Notes under the pieces: generated by a model
Seen by the model: the letters and a program-made list of their open reading frames with translations, nothing else
The model's database searches: none
Told to the model about the DNA's origin: nothing
Source of the DNA: Scenedesmus sp. ARA3
Lineage: Eukaryota; Chlorophyta; Chlorophyceae; Sphaeropleales; Scenedesmaceae
DNA: 64,000 nucleotides
Direction of reading: 5' to 3'
NCBI GenBank assembly: GCA_004335835.1
Contig: RWJK01001090.1
Coordinates: forward strand, 100,010 to 164,009
Position numbers and translations under genes: made by a program
In this document: piece by piece, positions 54,374-64,000 of the stretch
Position numbering within the stretch: position 1 is the first letter of the stretch
Layout: the number at the start of each line of letters is the position of its first letter

Positions 54374-56196
54374 ATGGAGGAAGCAAAACCGGGCAAGGAG
54401 CACAAGTGAGGGGCAGCATTGACAGCAGTAGCAGCGGCAGCGGCAGCAGCAGCAGCAGCAGCAGCAGCAAAAGCAGGAAAGCAAGTTCTGCTGCCTGGAA
54501 AAAATATTACGTATGTCATATGTGTTAGGTGGCACCACCACACATGCCTGAACCCAGCTGCTCTACGGAGTCCTGACAGCCAGCAGGCTCTGCAGCAGGT
54601 GCCTCTTGCTTCCACAGCTGTGGCACATGACACCAACCCCGTACATTATGCTAAGTAGTGTTGCGGCCCATCATCCAGACACACCACTGCCCTGCTGCCT
54701 TGCAGGGAGAAGAAGCACAAAGAGAGGAAGCACAAGGAGCACAAGCAGCAGCCTGACTCAGCAAAGAAAGACAAGCGCGACAAGAAAGACAAACACAAGC
54801 AGCAGCAGGACCACCCCCAGCAGCAGCAGCAGCAGCAGCAGCATGGCACAGCTGCTGTACCTGGCAGCAGTAGCAGCAGCCTGCCCAGCCCCCCGCTGCC
54901 CTTTGAGGGCCTGGGCCTGCAGCAGCTTGACTTCAGCTGCCCACTGGACTTTGCTGCTGCACAGGCACAGCAGGACGAGGAGGTTTGGGTGCTGCGCCTG
55001 CCTGCAGGGGTGAGTGGTGATTCGTATATGTAACAGTTATATGACAGTTTTGAAACCATACAGGGTGGTTGGTGCTGGGTTTCACGGCTGTGCATACAGG
55101 CAGCTGCAGCTGCCCGATGCAAGTGCTGCTGCTGCAAGCCAGCCGCCACACTGCCCGGCTATCTCTGCAGCTGCCTGTGTTGCCTGTCTGTCTCCCTGCT
55201 GCCGTCCCACGTCCTCGCCTGCGGCTGCCAGTATCACAGCTGCAGGGCTGCTGCATCAGCCTGCCTGCAAGCAGGAGATGCATGCTCACCATCTGCCTGC
55301 CCTTACCTGCAGCTGCCAGTATATAACGGCTGCAGGGCTGCTGCATCAGCCTGGCCGCAAGCAAGAGATGCATGCTCACCATCTGCCTGCCTGCATGCCC
55401 TCTCCCCGCCTGTGCTGCTGCTACAGCTGCCGGTGTCACTACTGCACGGCTGCAACATTCACCTGCCCTCAGAGCCGCCAGCACCAAGCCACCTGAAAGG
55501 CCCGGCAGCAGCAGCAGCAGCAGCAGCAGCAGGCCTGCAGCAACAGCAGCAGGGCGAAGGCCACACGCCTGCGCAGGTCATCGGGCATGTGGCACTGGAC
55601 GGCAGCGATGCTGCAAGTAAGTTGGGGCTGTATTGGTTGCATTTGCAGCTGCGTACTACTGGTGTGCAGCCCTCGGGTGCTGGCGGTGCTTGCTGTCATA
55701 TGTGTTTGCCTTCAGTCTCTGCGCACGTGGCAACAGTGACACATAGCACACACTTCACCAGCTGCACATGTCTCTATGCAGCAGAGCACTGACAGATGTG
55801 TACGAACAAGCACCAGATTTCAAGTACAGACTGTGTCTCAGCTGCCACATCTGGTCCTGCCGCGGTCTTACTGTGATGTACCATTGTACGATTGTACCGC
55901 TGTACCGCAGCGCACGACGTGTACCGCTACCGTGAAGTCCTGCAAGAGGATGAGTTCCTAGTGAAGCGGCTGCGGGTGGCAGGCCCAGCCGCAGGCGAAT
56001 CATACAAGCCTAGTCAGCATCTGAAATGTGTTAAAGTGGCCCGCCTCGTCAGCATTAGTGATGATGTGCGCACAGTCAGCAGGAAGCAGCTGGCAGCAGC
56101 AGTGGCAGCAGGTGCGGAGCTGGGCGCTGCCGCTTGGGATGGGAAGCTGCCTCCAAGCACGCTGCGCACGCGCATTGGCGGCTGGCAAGTTATCGG

Positions 56197-56243
<47 letters not shown>

Positions 56244-56402
56244 GGAAGAAGAAAGGCAACAGCAGCAGCAGCAGTGATGGTGCTGGCGATGAGGATGGCA
56301 GCAGTGATGAGGAGTTTCATGAAGTGGTGTTTGAAAACAGCGCAGGAGCGGCCGCAGCAGCAGCAGCCGCCGGCAGCAGCGACGATGAGAGCGACGACGA
56401 TC

Positions 56403-56437
<35 letters not shown>

Positions 56438-58512
56438 GACCCTGAGCAGCGCTTCTACAGCAGCAGCAGTGATGACGAGGGGCACGGCTCTGCCGCTGGG
56501 CTCAAGGGCAAGTGGGACGTGCTCAATGAGCGCTTCAACCTAGGCAAGGTGAGGGTCTGCTGCTGCTGCGTCACCTGGACAGGTTTGTGAAAGTTGATGC
56601 GTGCGTGTGCTGCTGATTGAACAGTGGCTGGGAGTGCCCAGTTGCGGCGGCAAAAGTGACACGCGTTCAGTGTTGCCGCCATTGTGTCTGTCTGGTCAAC
56701 AGTGTCGGACCTTTTGTTGTCGCTGCTGCTGCTGCTGCTGCTGCTGAACTGTTGTTGTTTCGCAGTTCCTGCTGAAGCTGCCGGTGCAGCCTGACATGGC
56801 AGCAGCGCAGCGCGCAGTGTACCCCAGCATGCAGCAGAAGCAGCAGCAGCAGCAGCAGCCAGGCGACAGTAGCAGCAGCGACGAGGACGCGTCTCCTGAC
56901 AGCGACAGCGACACTGAAGAGGCCCCTGCTGCTGCTGCTGCTGCTGGCAGCAGTAAGAAGGCTGCAGCAGGTGCAAAGGCTAGCTCAGATGATGATAGCA
57001 GCAGCAGTGAGGAGGAAGACGGGAAGCCATTTTCCGATGATGAAGCAGATGCTGGCGCAGCTGCTATGGATGTTGATGGTGACAGCAGCGAAGGCTGGGA
57101 CGAAGACGATGATGACAAACCAGCAAAGCAGCAGCAGCAGCAGCAGCAGCAGGGTGCAGGTCAGCAGCAGGCTGTTATAGACAGCGGCAGCTGGGGTGGT
57201 GTGCCTCCAAGGCCGCTGAGGGAGCTTGTTAAGAACTGCCTTGGCTGGGCTGAGCAGCAGCAGCTGGCAGCAATGGCCGGCAACAAGGCGCTGCAGCGGC
57301 GCATGACCAATGTGGCTCAGCTTGTGCGGCTGGACTGGGGCGATGTGTGTGCACAGGTGAGGCAGGACGTTTCCGCCAGAAACACATGTGTTGGCTGGTT
57401 GTGCAGCTCTTCAGCTGCTGGTTAGCCCTGCTACAGCACTGGCGGTGGCTGAGGTTGGATAACAACCTAGATCAGTATCCTGCCAAGTCCTTCTTCAGCT
57501 TCTAGGAGGCCAATTCTTTACATCTGCTGCCGCCACCTGTTGCTGCTGCTACTGCTGCTGCTTTCTCCCCCGCCCCCTGCTCAGCTGGACATGGACGCCA
57601 TGAGCGACTACCAGACGGAGATGCTGCTGCGGCTGCTGCAGCTGCGCGAGCAGTTCAGCAGCGCCTATGACAGCGAGGGCGAGGCGCTGCAGCTGGCGCT
57701 GCTGCTGCCGCCAGGCGGCAAGAGCAGCACACGGCCCCGCTTCATTGACACTGACGCAGGGTGAGGCACAGCATGTGTTGCATGTGTGGCTGTCATTGCT
57801 TGTTTGTTTTGCCATGTCAGGGGTGGGCTTGTGAGCGATTCCCAGGCATGTCACCTGATACGGCACCACAATGTGCTGCTGCTCGCCAGAGCCTCTCGTG
57901 TGTCGGTGCCTGTAGCATGGCCCCATCTGTCGAATGCTGTGACCTGCAGCTTGCATTCTGGCTGTGAGCGTGGTCGTCACATAATGGCGCTGCTGACCAT
58001 ATTGTCAAGTCCGTATGTGCGCCTGCAGCATGGCCGCATGCAATTAGTGTTGTCCGTCAGATGCCGCTTGTATTCTGCCTGTCAGCTTCAAACAAAGCGC
58101 TGCTGGCACAACAGCCAGCGCCACCCCTTGGATTCTCATCAATCCCCTGCACGCTCAGCTCCAGAGGTTCAGCCATGGTGCTTTGGGGGGCGCCACCTAG
58201 CCATGTGAGTACGCATTATGTTGCATTATGCTTCATTGCAATGTCTTTCACTGCGACTCATAATACAGCTCCCTGCATGCCACCTTCTCAACCGCTCTGC
58301 TGCGCCCACCCCTTCCCTGCAGGTATGCGCACTACCAGGCTGCTGACGCGCCGCCGGTGCTGCCGGCTGTGCCCAACGCGCAGCAACTGGACGAGCAGTG
58401 GGCGGCGCTGCTGCGGGCGCGGGGGGCTGGCAAGCTGGCCACGTTTGTTGATACACAAGCCCTTCGAGCGCGCGGGTTTGCCTGGGACAATGAGGATGGT
58501 GAGGCATCCTGA
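54374..58512 (+). CDS. RPA34-like RNA polymerase I subunit candidate with long acidic C-terminal extension
   Basis: Seven exons: 54374-54405, 54706-55009, 55427-55616, 55911-56548, 56766-57356, 57585-57760 and 58323-58512. All are GT-AG and phase-consistent, giving 706 residues. The start MEEAKPGKEHK leads into a Lys/Glu-rich segment (KKHKERKHKEHKQQ). The next segment (residues about 105-225: EEVWVLRLPAGLPVSLLHGC, YREVLQEDEFLVKRLRVAG) resembles the small beta-rich domain of RPA34/CAST, which pairs with RPA49 in Pol I. That assignment is from pattern only. Beyond residue 240 lie Gln runs and long Asp/Glu/Ser acidic tracts (SSSDDESDDD, DEDASPDSDSDTEE). A more ordinary region follows (RPLRELVKNCLGWAEQQQL, MDAMSDYQTEMLLRLLQLRE), ending GFAWDNEDGEAS. 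The acidic tracts suggest a nuclear or nucleolar protein. The C-terminal half matches nothing I know, so a wrong fusion is possible. Confidence 0.6.
55212..55460 (+). repeat. Three copies of the 55427 exon 5' end
   Basis: The exon start (CTGCCGGTGTCACTACTGCA and following) has two upstream relatives, near 55232 and 55310. They share GCTGCCAGTAT, GGCTGCAGGGCTGCTGCATC and AGAGATGCATGCTCACCATC with each other. The two upstream copies are about 80-95 bp apart and more alike to each other than to the exon. Confidence 0.75.
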
Positions 58513-58725
58513 GCTGCGCCGGCAAGCTGGCAACATTTGTTGATACATCAGCTCTTCAAGGGCTGTGTGCACGGAGTTTGGCGCGTGGGTTTGCCTGGGA
58601 CAATGAGGATGGCGAGGCACCCTGAGCTGCACCGGCGAAGGGGCCAGCAAGCTGACCACGGCAGGCGCTGCGTGAAAGGGCTTTGCATGGGACGACAACG
58701 CGCAAGACGGTGAAGCTCTTTAGAG
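58424..58725 (+). repeat. Copies of the last coding exon end downstream of the stop
   Basis: The coding end (GAGKLATFVDTQALRARGFA, then WDNEDGEAS and a stop at 58510-58512) is followed by a second copy at about 58517-58625 with the same CTGGCAA.ATTTGTTGATACA and GTTTGCCTGGGACAATGAGG blocks. A decayed third copy lies to about 58721. Confidence 0.88.
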
Positions 58726-58839
58726 ACAATGCAGCCGTCAGGGGCGGATGGGGCCGCTGAATAGGACTATGACTGCTTCGGGGTGGTCTTGGAGTGCGCT
58801 GTAACATGGCTCAATAACTACTGTTCATAACCAGCACGG

Positions 58840-60920
58840 CATGTGAGCGCAGCAGTGCTGAGCTGATAGAGCAGCTCTGGTGCAGGTGTTGGTGAAGGCT
58901 CCACGCGTGCTAGACAAGTTTGATAGTGGAAATGAATCCTTTTGATACTCAGTAACCGGCCAAATCACGTTGAACGAAGCAGCTGTGCGAGTAGTTCTAT
59001 CGGCGCCAATGTCGTCCTGCATTCCCGCCTCAGCTCGAGTAGCACCTTTCGCCGCCAAAACAACAGAAATTAATCGCTATTTACGTGTTTTGGATATTGA
59101 AAAAGCACGGAGGTGCGGGGCTGCTCACAGCGAAAGCACGGCAAACAGAGCTGCACTGCAGCAGTAGCCACACAACTGATGCACCCCTTGTTGCACCATC
59201 TCTCACGGGGTGGAACTGCATCTGACTTTAGGTGCAGCACAATTCAGAATATGAGCACCAGCCGTGGGCAGTAGCAGCCGGCATGGTGTGCATGCAGTGC
59301 TCTGCCATTGCTTGCTAGACTGCAAGCAGCAACAGCACCTTCACGGGTGCCTGGGGCTGAGCCAACTCTTGCCCTTGTAGTTGTGTCTGCAATGGAGTCT
59401 CTGCAGCAGGTGACGAGCTGTGAGCTGTCAAGCAGCAGCCAGAAACAGCACTGCTGTGTCTAGTAACGCCCGACTCTGGAATGGTAGGGCAGAGCACTGC
59501 TGCAACGCCATGGCAGCACAACTGGTGCTCCAAAGCCCGTTTCGTGATGGTTATATTTCTTTGAAGCCCATTCCTGTAAGCCTATTGCAGCTGGCGCTGC
59601 CACAGACCTGCGGTGCTGCTGCTGTGGCTCTGTGTTTACTGTGCTTTCCGTGTGAGCAGCCTCGCATCTCGCCGATTTTCCCATGAAAGTTATTTACTCT
59701 TTTAAACGTGTTGAAATAGGCATTAATGCAGAAGGCGCTACTTCAGGTGGAAGACGAATGCGCACCCAAACTGGCGCCGAATGAGCTCCCAGGTCAGCAA
59801 CTCGAACCAGCCCGTTCTAGAGTTTTGCAGCGCACGAAGTTAATTTTTTGCGTACAATTTACAATTCGGAGGGGTGAGGTGCCCTTTCAGGAACCAGAAC
59901 CGATGCTGCTTCACATCAGCATCAGGGGCATTGCTTGCTGGTGCCTGGCATGCTCTGCATGCACAGCCAGAAGCAACGACTGACCCAAGCAGGACACGTA
60001 ACCCACTGACAGGTAAACCAACCGGCATACAACGGCTGCCGTGCACGTGAAAAATGGACATGGCAATTTTGTGTCTCGGCGAGCCATTCTAGCAAAGCAC
60101 AATGCAGTGCTGCAGGCGTCAGCACAGGCCAGTCATGGCACAGCGCAGTCATGAAACAGCAATTGCTTGCGGCAGCACCATTCAAACGAGTCAGCATCCT
60201 GCCGCGTATGGCGTATGGCCCGGAAGAGGGTGCATGGCGCTGCAGCACCACCTGCCTACCGCCGTCACGGCAGCACCATGCCTTGATTACTGCCTTGTTT
60301 TTTATTACTGCCTTGTTCCTGCTCAGCTGGCAGCGCTGTGCTGTCCCAGCTGCTGCTGTTGCTGCTGCTGCTGCTGGCTGCCATCTTTCAACGACTGGCA
60401 GTACCTTGTTCTTGCCTGGAATTACAGGAATGTCTGCAAGCGTGGTAATTGAATAGTGCTCCAACCCCTTTCCCCTTCTCCTGTTCTTTCAGCCGCCCTT
60501 GTGGGGCGCAGGGCCGATGGCGACCGTAACTTATAAATTACATCGCATGCATGTTACACCGGGCACAACCTCTCATATAAAGTAAGCTATGGCTTAAATG
60601 ACAACATGATGATGAACGACTGCATGACTGGCAGTAACTCATCACAGCTGCTGCTGCTGCCTGCAGCCTAGCCTCCTGCCCAATGGCTTGCAAGCAGCAC
60701 CCAACCACTGGCATGGCATGCATTACAAACATTACATTACACGCTCCACACAGCGAGGAGTGGACAAACAGAACAAATGACATCAGAACAATGTTACATC
60801 CCACACGCCAGGCTGGTCGCACACCTGTCAATCATACCTGGACACATCAAGCCTGCTGCATGAGCCAAGTCAACAACTGGCAGCAATCCAAAGCACATGT
60901 TGTGCTGCCACTGCCAGCAG
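58840..60920. repeat. Direct repeat unit A (about 2 kb)
   Basis: This segment aligns along its length with 61045-62850. Shared landmarks include AGTTCTATCGGCGCCAATGT (58993 and 61196), ACCCAAACTGGCGCCGAA, the ATTCAAACGAGTCAGCATCC block and AGCCAAGTCAACAACTGGCA. Unit A carries about 180 bp near 60440-60620 that unit B lacks. It includes a decayed copy of the last UGT80-like exon (near 60640-60700 and 60340-60400). Confidence 0.85.
59090..59690. mobile_element. Inverted-repeat element inside unit A (MITE-like candidate)
   Basis: The left arm at about 59098-59175 (AAAAGCACGGAGGTGCGGGG start) pairs with the reverse complement of about 59595-59682 over roughly 75-85 bases with mismatches, around a spacer of about 420-450 bp. 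Unit B has the same arrangement (arms near 61305-61385 and 61797-61895). No transposase frame or target-site duplication was identified, so mobility is only inferred. Confidence 0.5.
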
Positions 60921-61044
60921 CGGGGTAGTCGATGCTGCCTGGAATTTCAGAGTTACTAGAGTAACCTCGCCCTTCGGGGAGCCGATTACAGGCTCATTGG
61001 GCAGAGCAGAAAGCAACCAAGCCACACCACCATCAGACAGGCTT

Positions 61045-62850
61045 GAGTGAGCTCAGCACTGCTGCTTCCTAGAGCAGCTCTGGTGCAGGTGCAGGACGAG
61101 GCTCTGCACGTGCAGAAGAAACTTATAAGTGAAAACTAAGCACTTAGATACTCTGTAACCAGCCAACTTGCACTGAACGAAGCATTTGTGCGAGTAGTTC
61201 TATCGGCGCCAATGTCGTCCTGCATTCCCGCCTCTGCCCGAGTAGCACCTTTTGACGCAAAGACAACATAAAGTTTTTAGCACACGTGTAATTCAGTTGT
61301 GTGAAAACCACGGAGGTGCGGGGCTGCTTACAGCGAAAGCACGGCAAACAGAGCTGCACTAGAGCAGCAGCCACACAACTGAGGCAACCCTTGCTGCACC
61401 AGCCCACAGGGATGCACTGCACTTGAATTCAGGTACATCATAAAGCAAAGTTTGAGCACCAGCCGTGGGCAGTAGCAGCCTACATGGTGTGCATGCAATG
61501 CTCTGCCTTGGCTTGCAAGCAATTGGTACAAACGGAGCAGCAACAGCTCCTTGACAGGCGCCTTGGGCTGCGCCAGCTTCTGCCAATATACTTGTGTCTG
61601 CATTGGCAGTTTCTGCAGCCGGTAACGAGCTGTGAGCTGTCAAGCAGCAGCCATATACAGCACTGCTTCTTCTGGTGGCGCAAGACTCCGGCATGGCAAG
61701 GCAGAGCACTGCTACAACACCTTGGCAGCACTACTATGTGTCAAGCGCGTTTTGTAAAGCTTGTTGTGCATTGAGCAGAGCCATGTGGGCCTGGTGCAGC
61801 AGGCGATGCCACACAACTGGGGTGCTGCTGCTGTGTGGCACTGTCTTTGCTGTGCTTTGCGCGTGAGCAGCCCCGCACCTCGTCGATTTCCAGACAACAT
61901 TTGTTTACTGGTTTAAGCATTATGAGAACACAATTGATGCAGAAGGCGATGCTCAGGGTGGAAGATGAATACGCACCCAAACTGGCGCCGAACGAGCTCC
62001 CAGGCCAGCAACTCGAATCAGCTCGTTCTTGAGTTCGCAGCGCTTGAAGTTCAATGTTTGCGAGCAATTTGCATTTCGGAGGGGTGAGATGCCCTTTCAG
62101 GAACCAGAACTGATGCTGCTTCAATGCAGCACCTCTTAAGGGGCATTCCCTGCTGGTGCTTGGCATGCTCTGCATGCACAGCCAGAAACAACGACCACAA
62201 ACAGGATACGTAATCCACCGAAAGGTAAACCAACTCGCATACAGCGGCTGCAGTGCAGAACGTGAAAAATGGACATGGCAATTGTGTGTTTCACCCAGCC
62301 ATTTCAGCAAATCCAAAGCACAGTGCAGTGCTCCAGGCATCAGCACAGGCCAGTCATGGCACAGCACAGTCATAAAACAGCAATTGCTTGCGGCGGCACC
62401 ATTCAAACGAGTCAGCATCCTGCCGCGTAAAGAGGGTGCATGCCGCTGCAGCGCCACCTGCCTACCGCCGTCGTGGCAGCACCATATGGCATGCATGCCT
62501 TACTTCAAGCAAGGCATACTGCCTTGTTCCTGCTCATCTGGCAGCGCTGTGCTGTCCCAGCAGCAGCTGCTGCTGCTGCTGCTGCTGGCTGCCATCATTC
62601 AACGACTGGCAGTAGCTCATCACAGCTGCTGCTGCTGCCTGCAGCCCAGCCTCCTGCGCGATGGCCTGCAAGCAGCACCCAGCCATGCGTCACAACAGAA
62701 CAAATAACGTCACAACATTTTGAATATCCCGCATTCCAGGCTGGCCGCAGCCCAGTCAGTGATACCTGGCCACATCAAGCCTGCTGAATGAGCCAAGTCA
62801 ACAACTGGCAGCGTTTTGAAGCACATGTTATGCTAACACTGGCACAGAAG
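61045..62850. repeat. Direct repeat unit B (about 1.8 kb), containing the UGT80-like 3' exon
   Basis: Second copy of the unit described at 58840-60920, in the same orientation. It contains the functional-looking last exon of the minus-strand glycosyltransferase gene (62665-62534), so unit A is probably a downstream duplicate of that gene's 3' end plus flanking sequence. Confidence 0.85.
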
Positions 62851-63939
62851 CTGGCAGTCCAGCTGGCCACATGCTCTGTGCTGCTGCTGCACGTCACGCA
62901 CACAACTGGAGGCCGTAGCGGCTCAGCGGCTTACCTCCTTCATGCTGCTGCACGCTTGGCGCACACCTGGCCGGCACGCTGCATCCACACGGCTGGCAAG
63001 GTAGGCAGCAGCAGCTGCAGCAGCAGCAGCAGCAGCAGCAGCAGCTGCAGCAGCAGCTGCAGATGCAGATGCTTCCTGCTGTGGTTGGCCAATGCCGGCA
63101 TCTGCCCCAGCATCAGCTGCTGGTGCTAGCGTGTCATGTGGCTCCTGCTGCTGCTGCTGCTGCGGCTGCTGCTGCTGTTGAACAGCAGTTGCGTGTTGCT
63201 TGCTGCCGCTGCTGGCTGCACACTCTGGCAGCAGCTGCTCCACTGACAGCGGCTCAGGTGAGCAGCCGAGGTGCGCGATGCGCTCCGCCTGCAGCAGCAG
63301 CGCAAGCAGCACAATATCTGGTGTGAAACCCCATCCTACAGGATTAGCAGATGGTAAACGACAGGCAAAACAGCAGCAGCAGCAGCAGCAGCAGGCCAAG
63401 CAGACGTGCTACCTGGGGCTGTCACAAGCTCACAGCTGCACTCACCCAATCACCCAGCCTCAGGCAGGCTGCTCAGGCGGCACCATGCAATGCCACGGAC
63501 TTGCACAGTAGCTGTATTTGTACATGTACTACATGGCAGTACCCTTACGCACAGATCCTTCAAATGATTACTAACTGCCGTGACAATAACAGCACACACC
63601 AGCCGCCGCACCCAGTAGAACTGGTCAAACTGCAGCGGGCAGATCAGCTGTGGCGTGCCAGCCGCCAGCGCAGCAGCAGCCGTGCCTGAGCCCCCGTGGT
63701 GCAGCACTGCGTCTGCTGCTGCCAGCAGCAGGTGGTGGCAGCTCAGCGGCTGGTGCTGCAGGAACAGTGTGGCGTGGCTGCTGTGCTTTGAAGGGTTCCG
63801 CGCTGCTGCTGCTGCTGCTGCTGTTGTTTCTTTTCCTTTTTCAGTTGTCGGTGCTGTTGTGCAGCGGCTATGTTGGGGGTTCAGCGCTGCGTAGGCATCT
63901 GCCAGAGGCTGCCAGCCGCCAGTCACCAGCACACCACAC
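62534..63939 (-). CDS. UGT80-like sterol 3-beta-glucosyltransferase, C-terminal part (5' incomplete)
   Basis: Exons within the window: 63939-63600, 63288-62935 and 62665-62534 (stop TGA at 62536-62534), with GT-AG junctions and phases 2, 0, 0. The 5' exons lie beyond position 64000. The first visible exon contains GVLVTGGWQPLADAYAALN, then FLQHQPLSCHHLLLAAADAV, the donor-binding signature HHGGSGTAAAALAAGTPQLI and FDQFYWVRRL. The next begins AERIAHLGCSPEPLSVEQLL and carries a long Gln/Ala insert. The last holds AIAQEAGLQAAAAAVMSYCQ and ends in a Gln run. The HHGGSGTxAxALxAGxPQ motif and the HLGCSPEPLSVEQL segment match GT1 family sterol/lipid glucosyltransferases, which transfer glucose from UDP-glucose at membranes. 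The exact acceptor cannot be told from the C-terminal part. Confidence 0.8.
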
Positions 63940-63941
63940 CT

Positions 63942-64000
<59 letters not shown>
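63942..64000. repeat. CAG trinucleotide tract at the window end
   Basis: An almost pure (CAG)n run of about 58 bases reaches the right edge and continues outside. On the minus strand it is a (CTG)n tract immediately upstream of the CTCAG acceptor of the UGT80-like exon starting at 63939. Confidence 0.9.

Noticed and set aside
61359..61709. Minus-strand frame in repeat unit B and its counterpart at 59315-59533 in unit A
   Set aside because: The frame is not conserved between the two units (lengths differ and stops intervene), as expected for non-coding repeat sequence.
63942..64000. CAG tract as a telomere, satellite or CRISPR-like array
   Set aside because: A simple triplet microsatellite of the type seen throughout the window; no spacers and no telomere-type unit.
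1..64000. Bacterial features (operons, Shine-Dalgarno sites, CRISPR arrays, prophage) and rRNA/tRNA genes
   Set aside because: Genes are spliced and eukaryotic in type. No repeat-spacer array and no rRNA core sequence was seen. tRNA genes cannot be excluded by eye; a tRNAscan-SE run would decide.

Overview
The window looks like nuclear DNA of a green alga (Chlorophyta). Genes are on both strands, intron-rich, with standard GT-AG introns (one GC-AG). The proteins are plant-type: a chloroplast-style Ca2+-activated RelA/SpoT homologue, PRMT5, eIF4E, a UGT80-like glycosyltransferase, and a plant-type carboxyphosphonoenolpyruvate mutase-like protein. CAG/CTG triplet tracts are extremely abundant, both in exons (poly-Gln, poly-Ala, poly-Ser) and in introns. 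That style resembles Sphaeropleales/Scenedesmaceae, but the lineage is an inference from style, not a database match. All gene models were spliced by hand by requiring donor and acceptor motifs plus matching intron phase.

Layout. 1-2366: no supported gene. 2367-3449 (-): unknown 160-residue protein. 4007-13083 (+): large gene in which a CRSH-type (p)ppGpp synthetase with two EF-hands runs on without a stop into an FHA-like segment and HAT/TPR-like repeats. 13737-18720 (-): large Q/A-rich protein with two copies of a recombinase core-binding-like helical domain, one frameshifted. 18785-19787 (-): small unknown protein, or the 5' end of the previous gene. 20867-22281 (-): CHCH (twin CX9C) protein of MIC19 type. 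22682-26605 (+): plastid-type isocitrate-lyase/PEP-mutase-superfamily protein lacking the usual Cys. 28824-36698 (-): PRMT5, 13 exons. 37035-38242 (+): small, probably mitochondrial coiled-coil protein. 39929-41629 (-): single-exon leucine-rich protein. 42431-44026 (-): DUF1499-like membrane protein. 45858-48419 (-): eIF4E. 50142-52840 (-): type II membrane coiled-coil protein with a His/Gln-rich tail. 54374-58512 (+): RPA34-like protein with a long acidic extension. 58840-62850: two direct copies of a roughly 2-kb segment with inverted-repeat arms. 62534 to the window end (-): C-terminal part of a UGT80-like sterol glycosyltransferase.

The genes do not form an operon-like pathway. They are unrelated housekeeping, organelle and signalling genes, several in divergent pairs with short shared upstream regions (3450-4006, 22282-22681, 36699-37034).

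The most striking feature is structural. In at least six unrelated genes, sequence spanning an exon-intron boundary or gene 3' end has been duplicated in tandem, usually at 105-130 bp spacing and 2-6 times. The extra copies always lie on the intron or downstream side, so a single intact reading path remains. This pattern, together with the CRSH-HAT fusion, is what most deserves follow-up.
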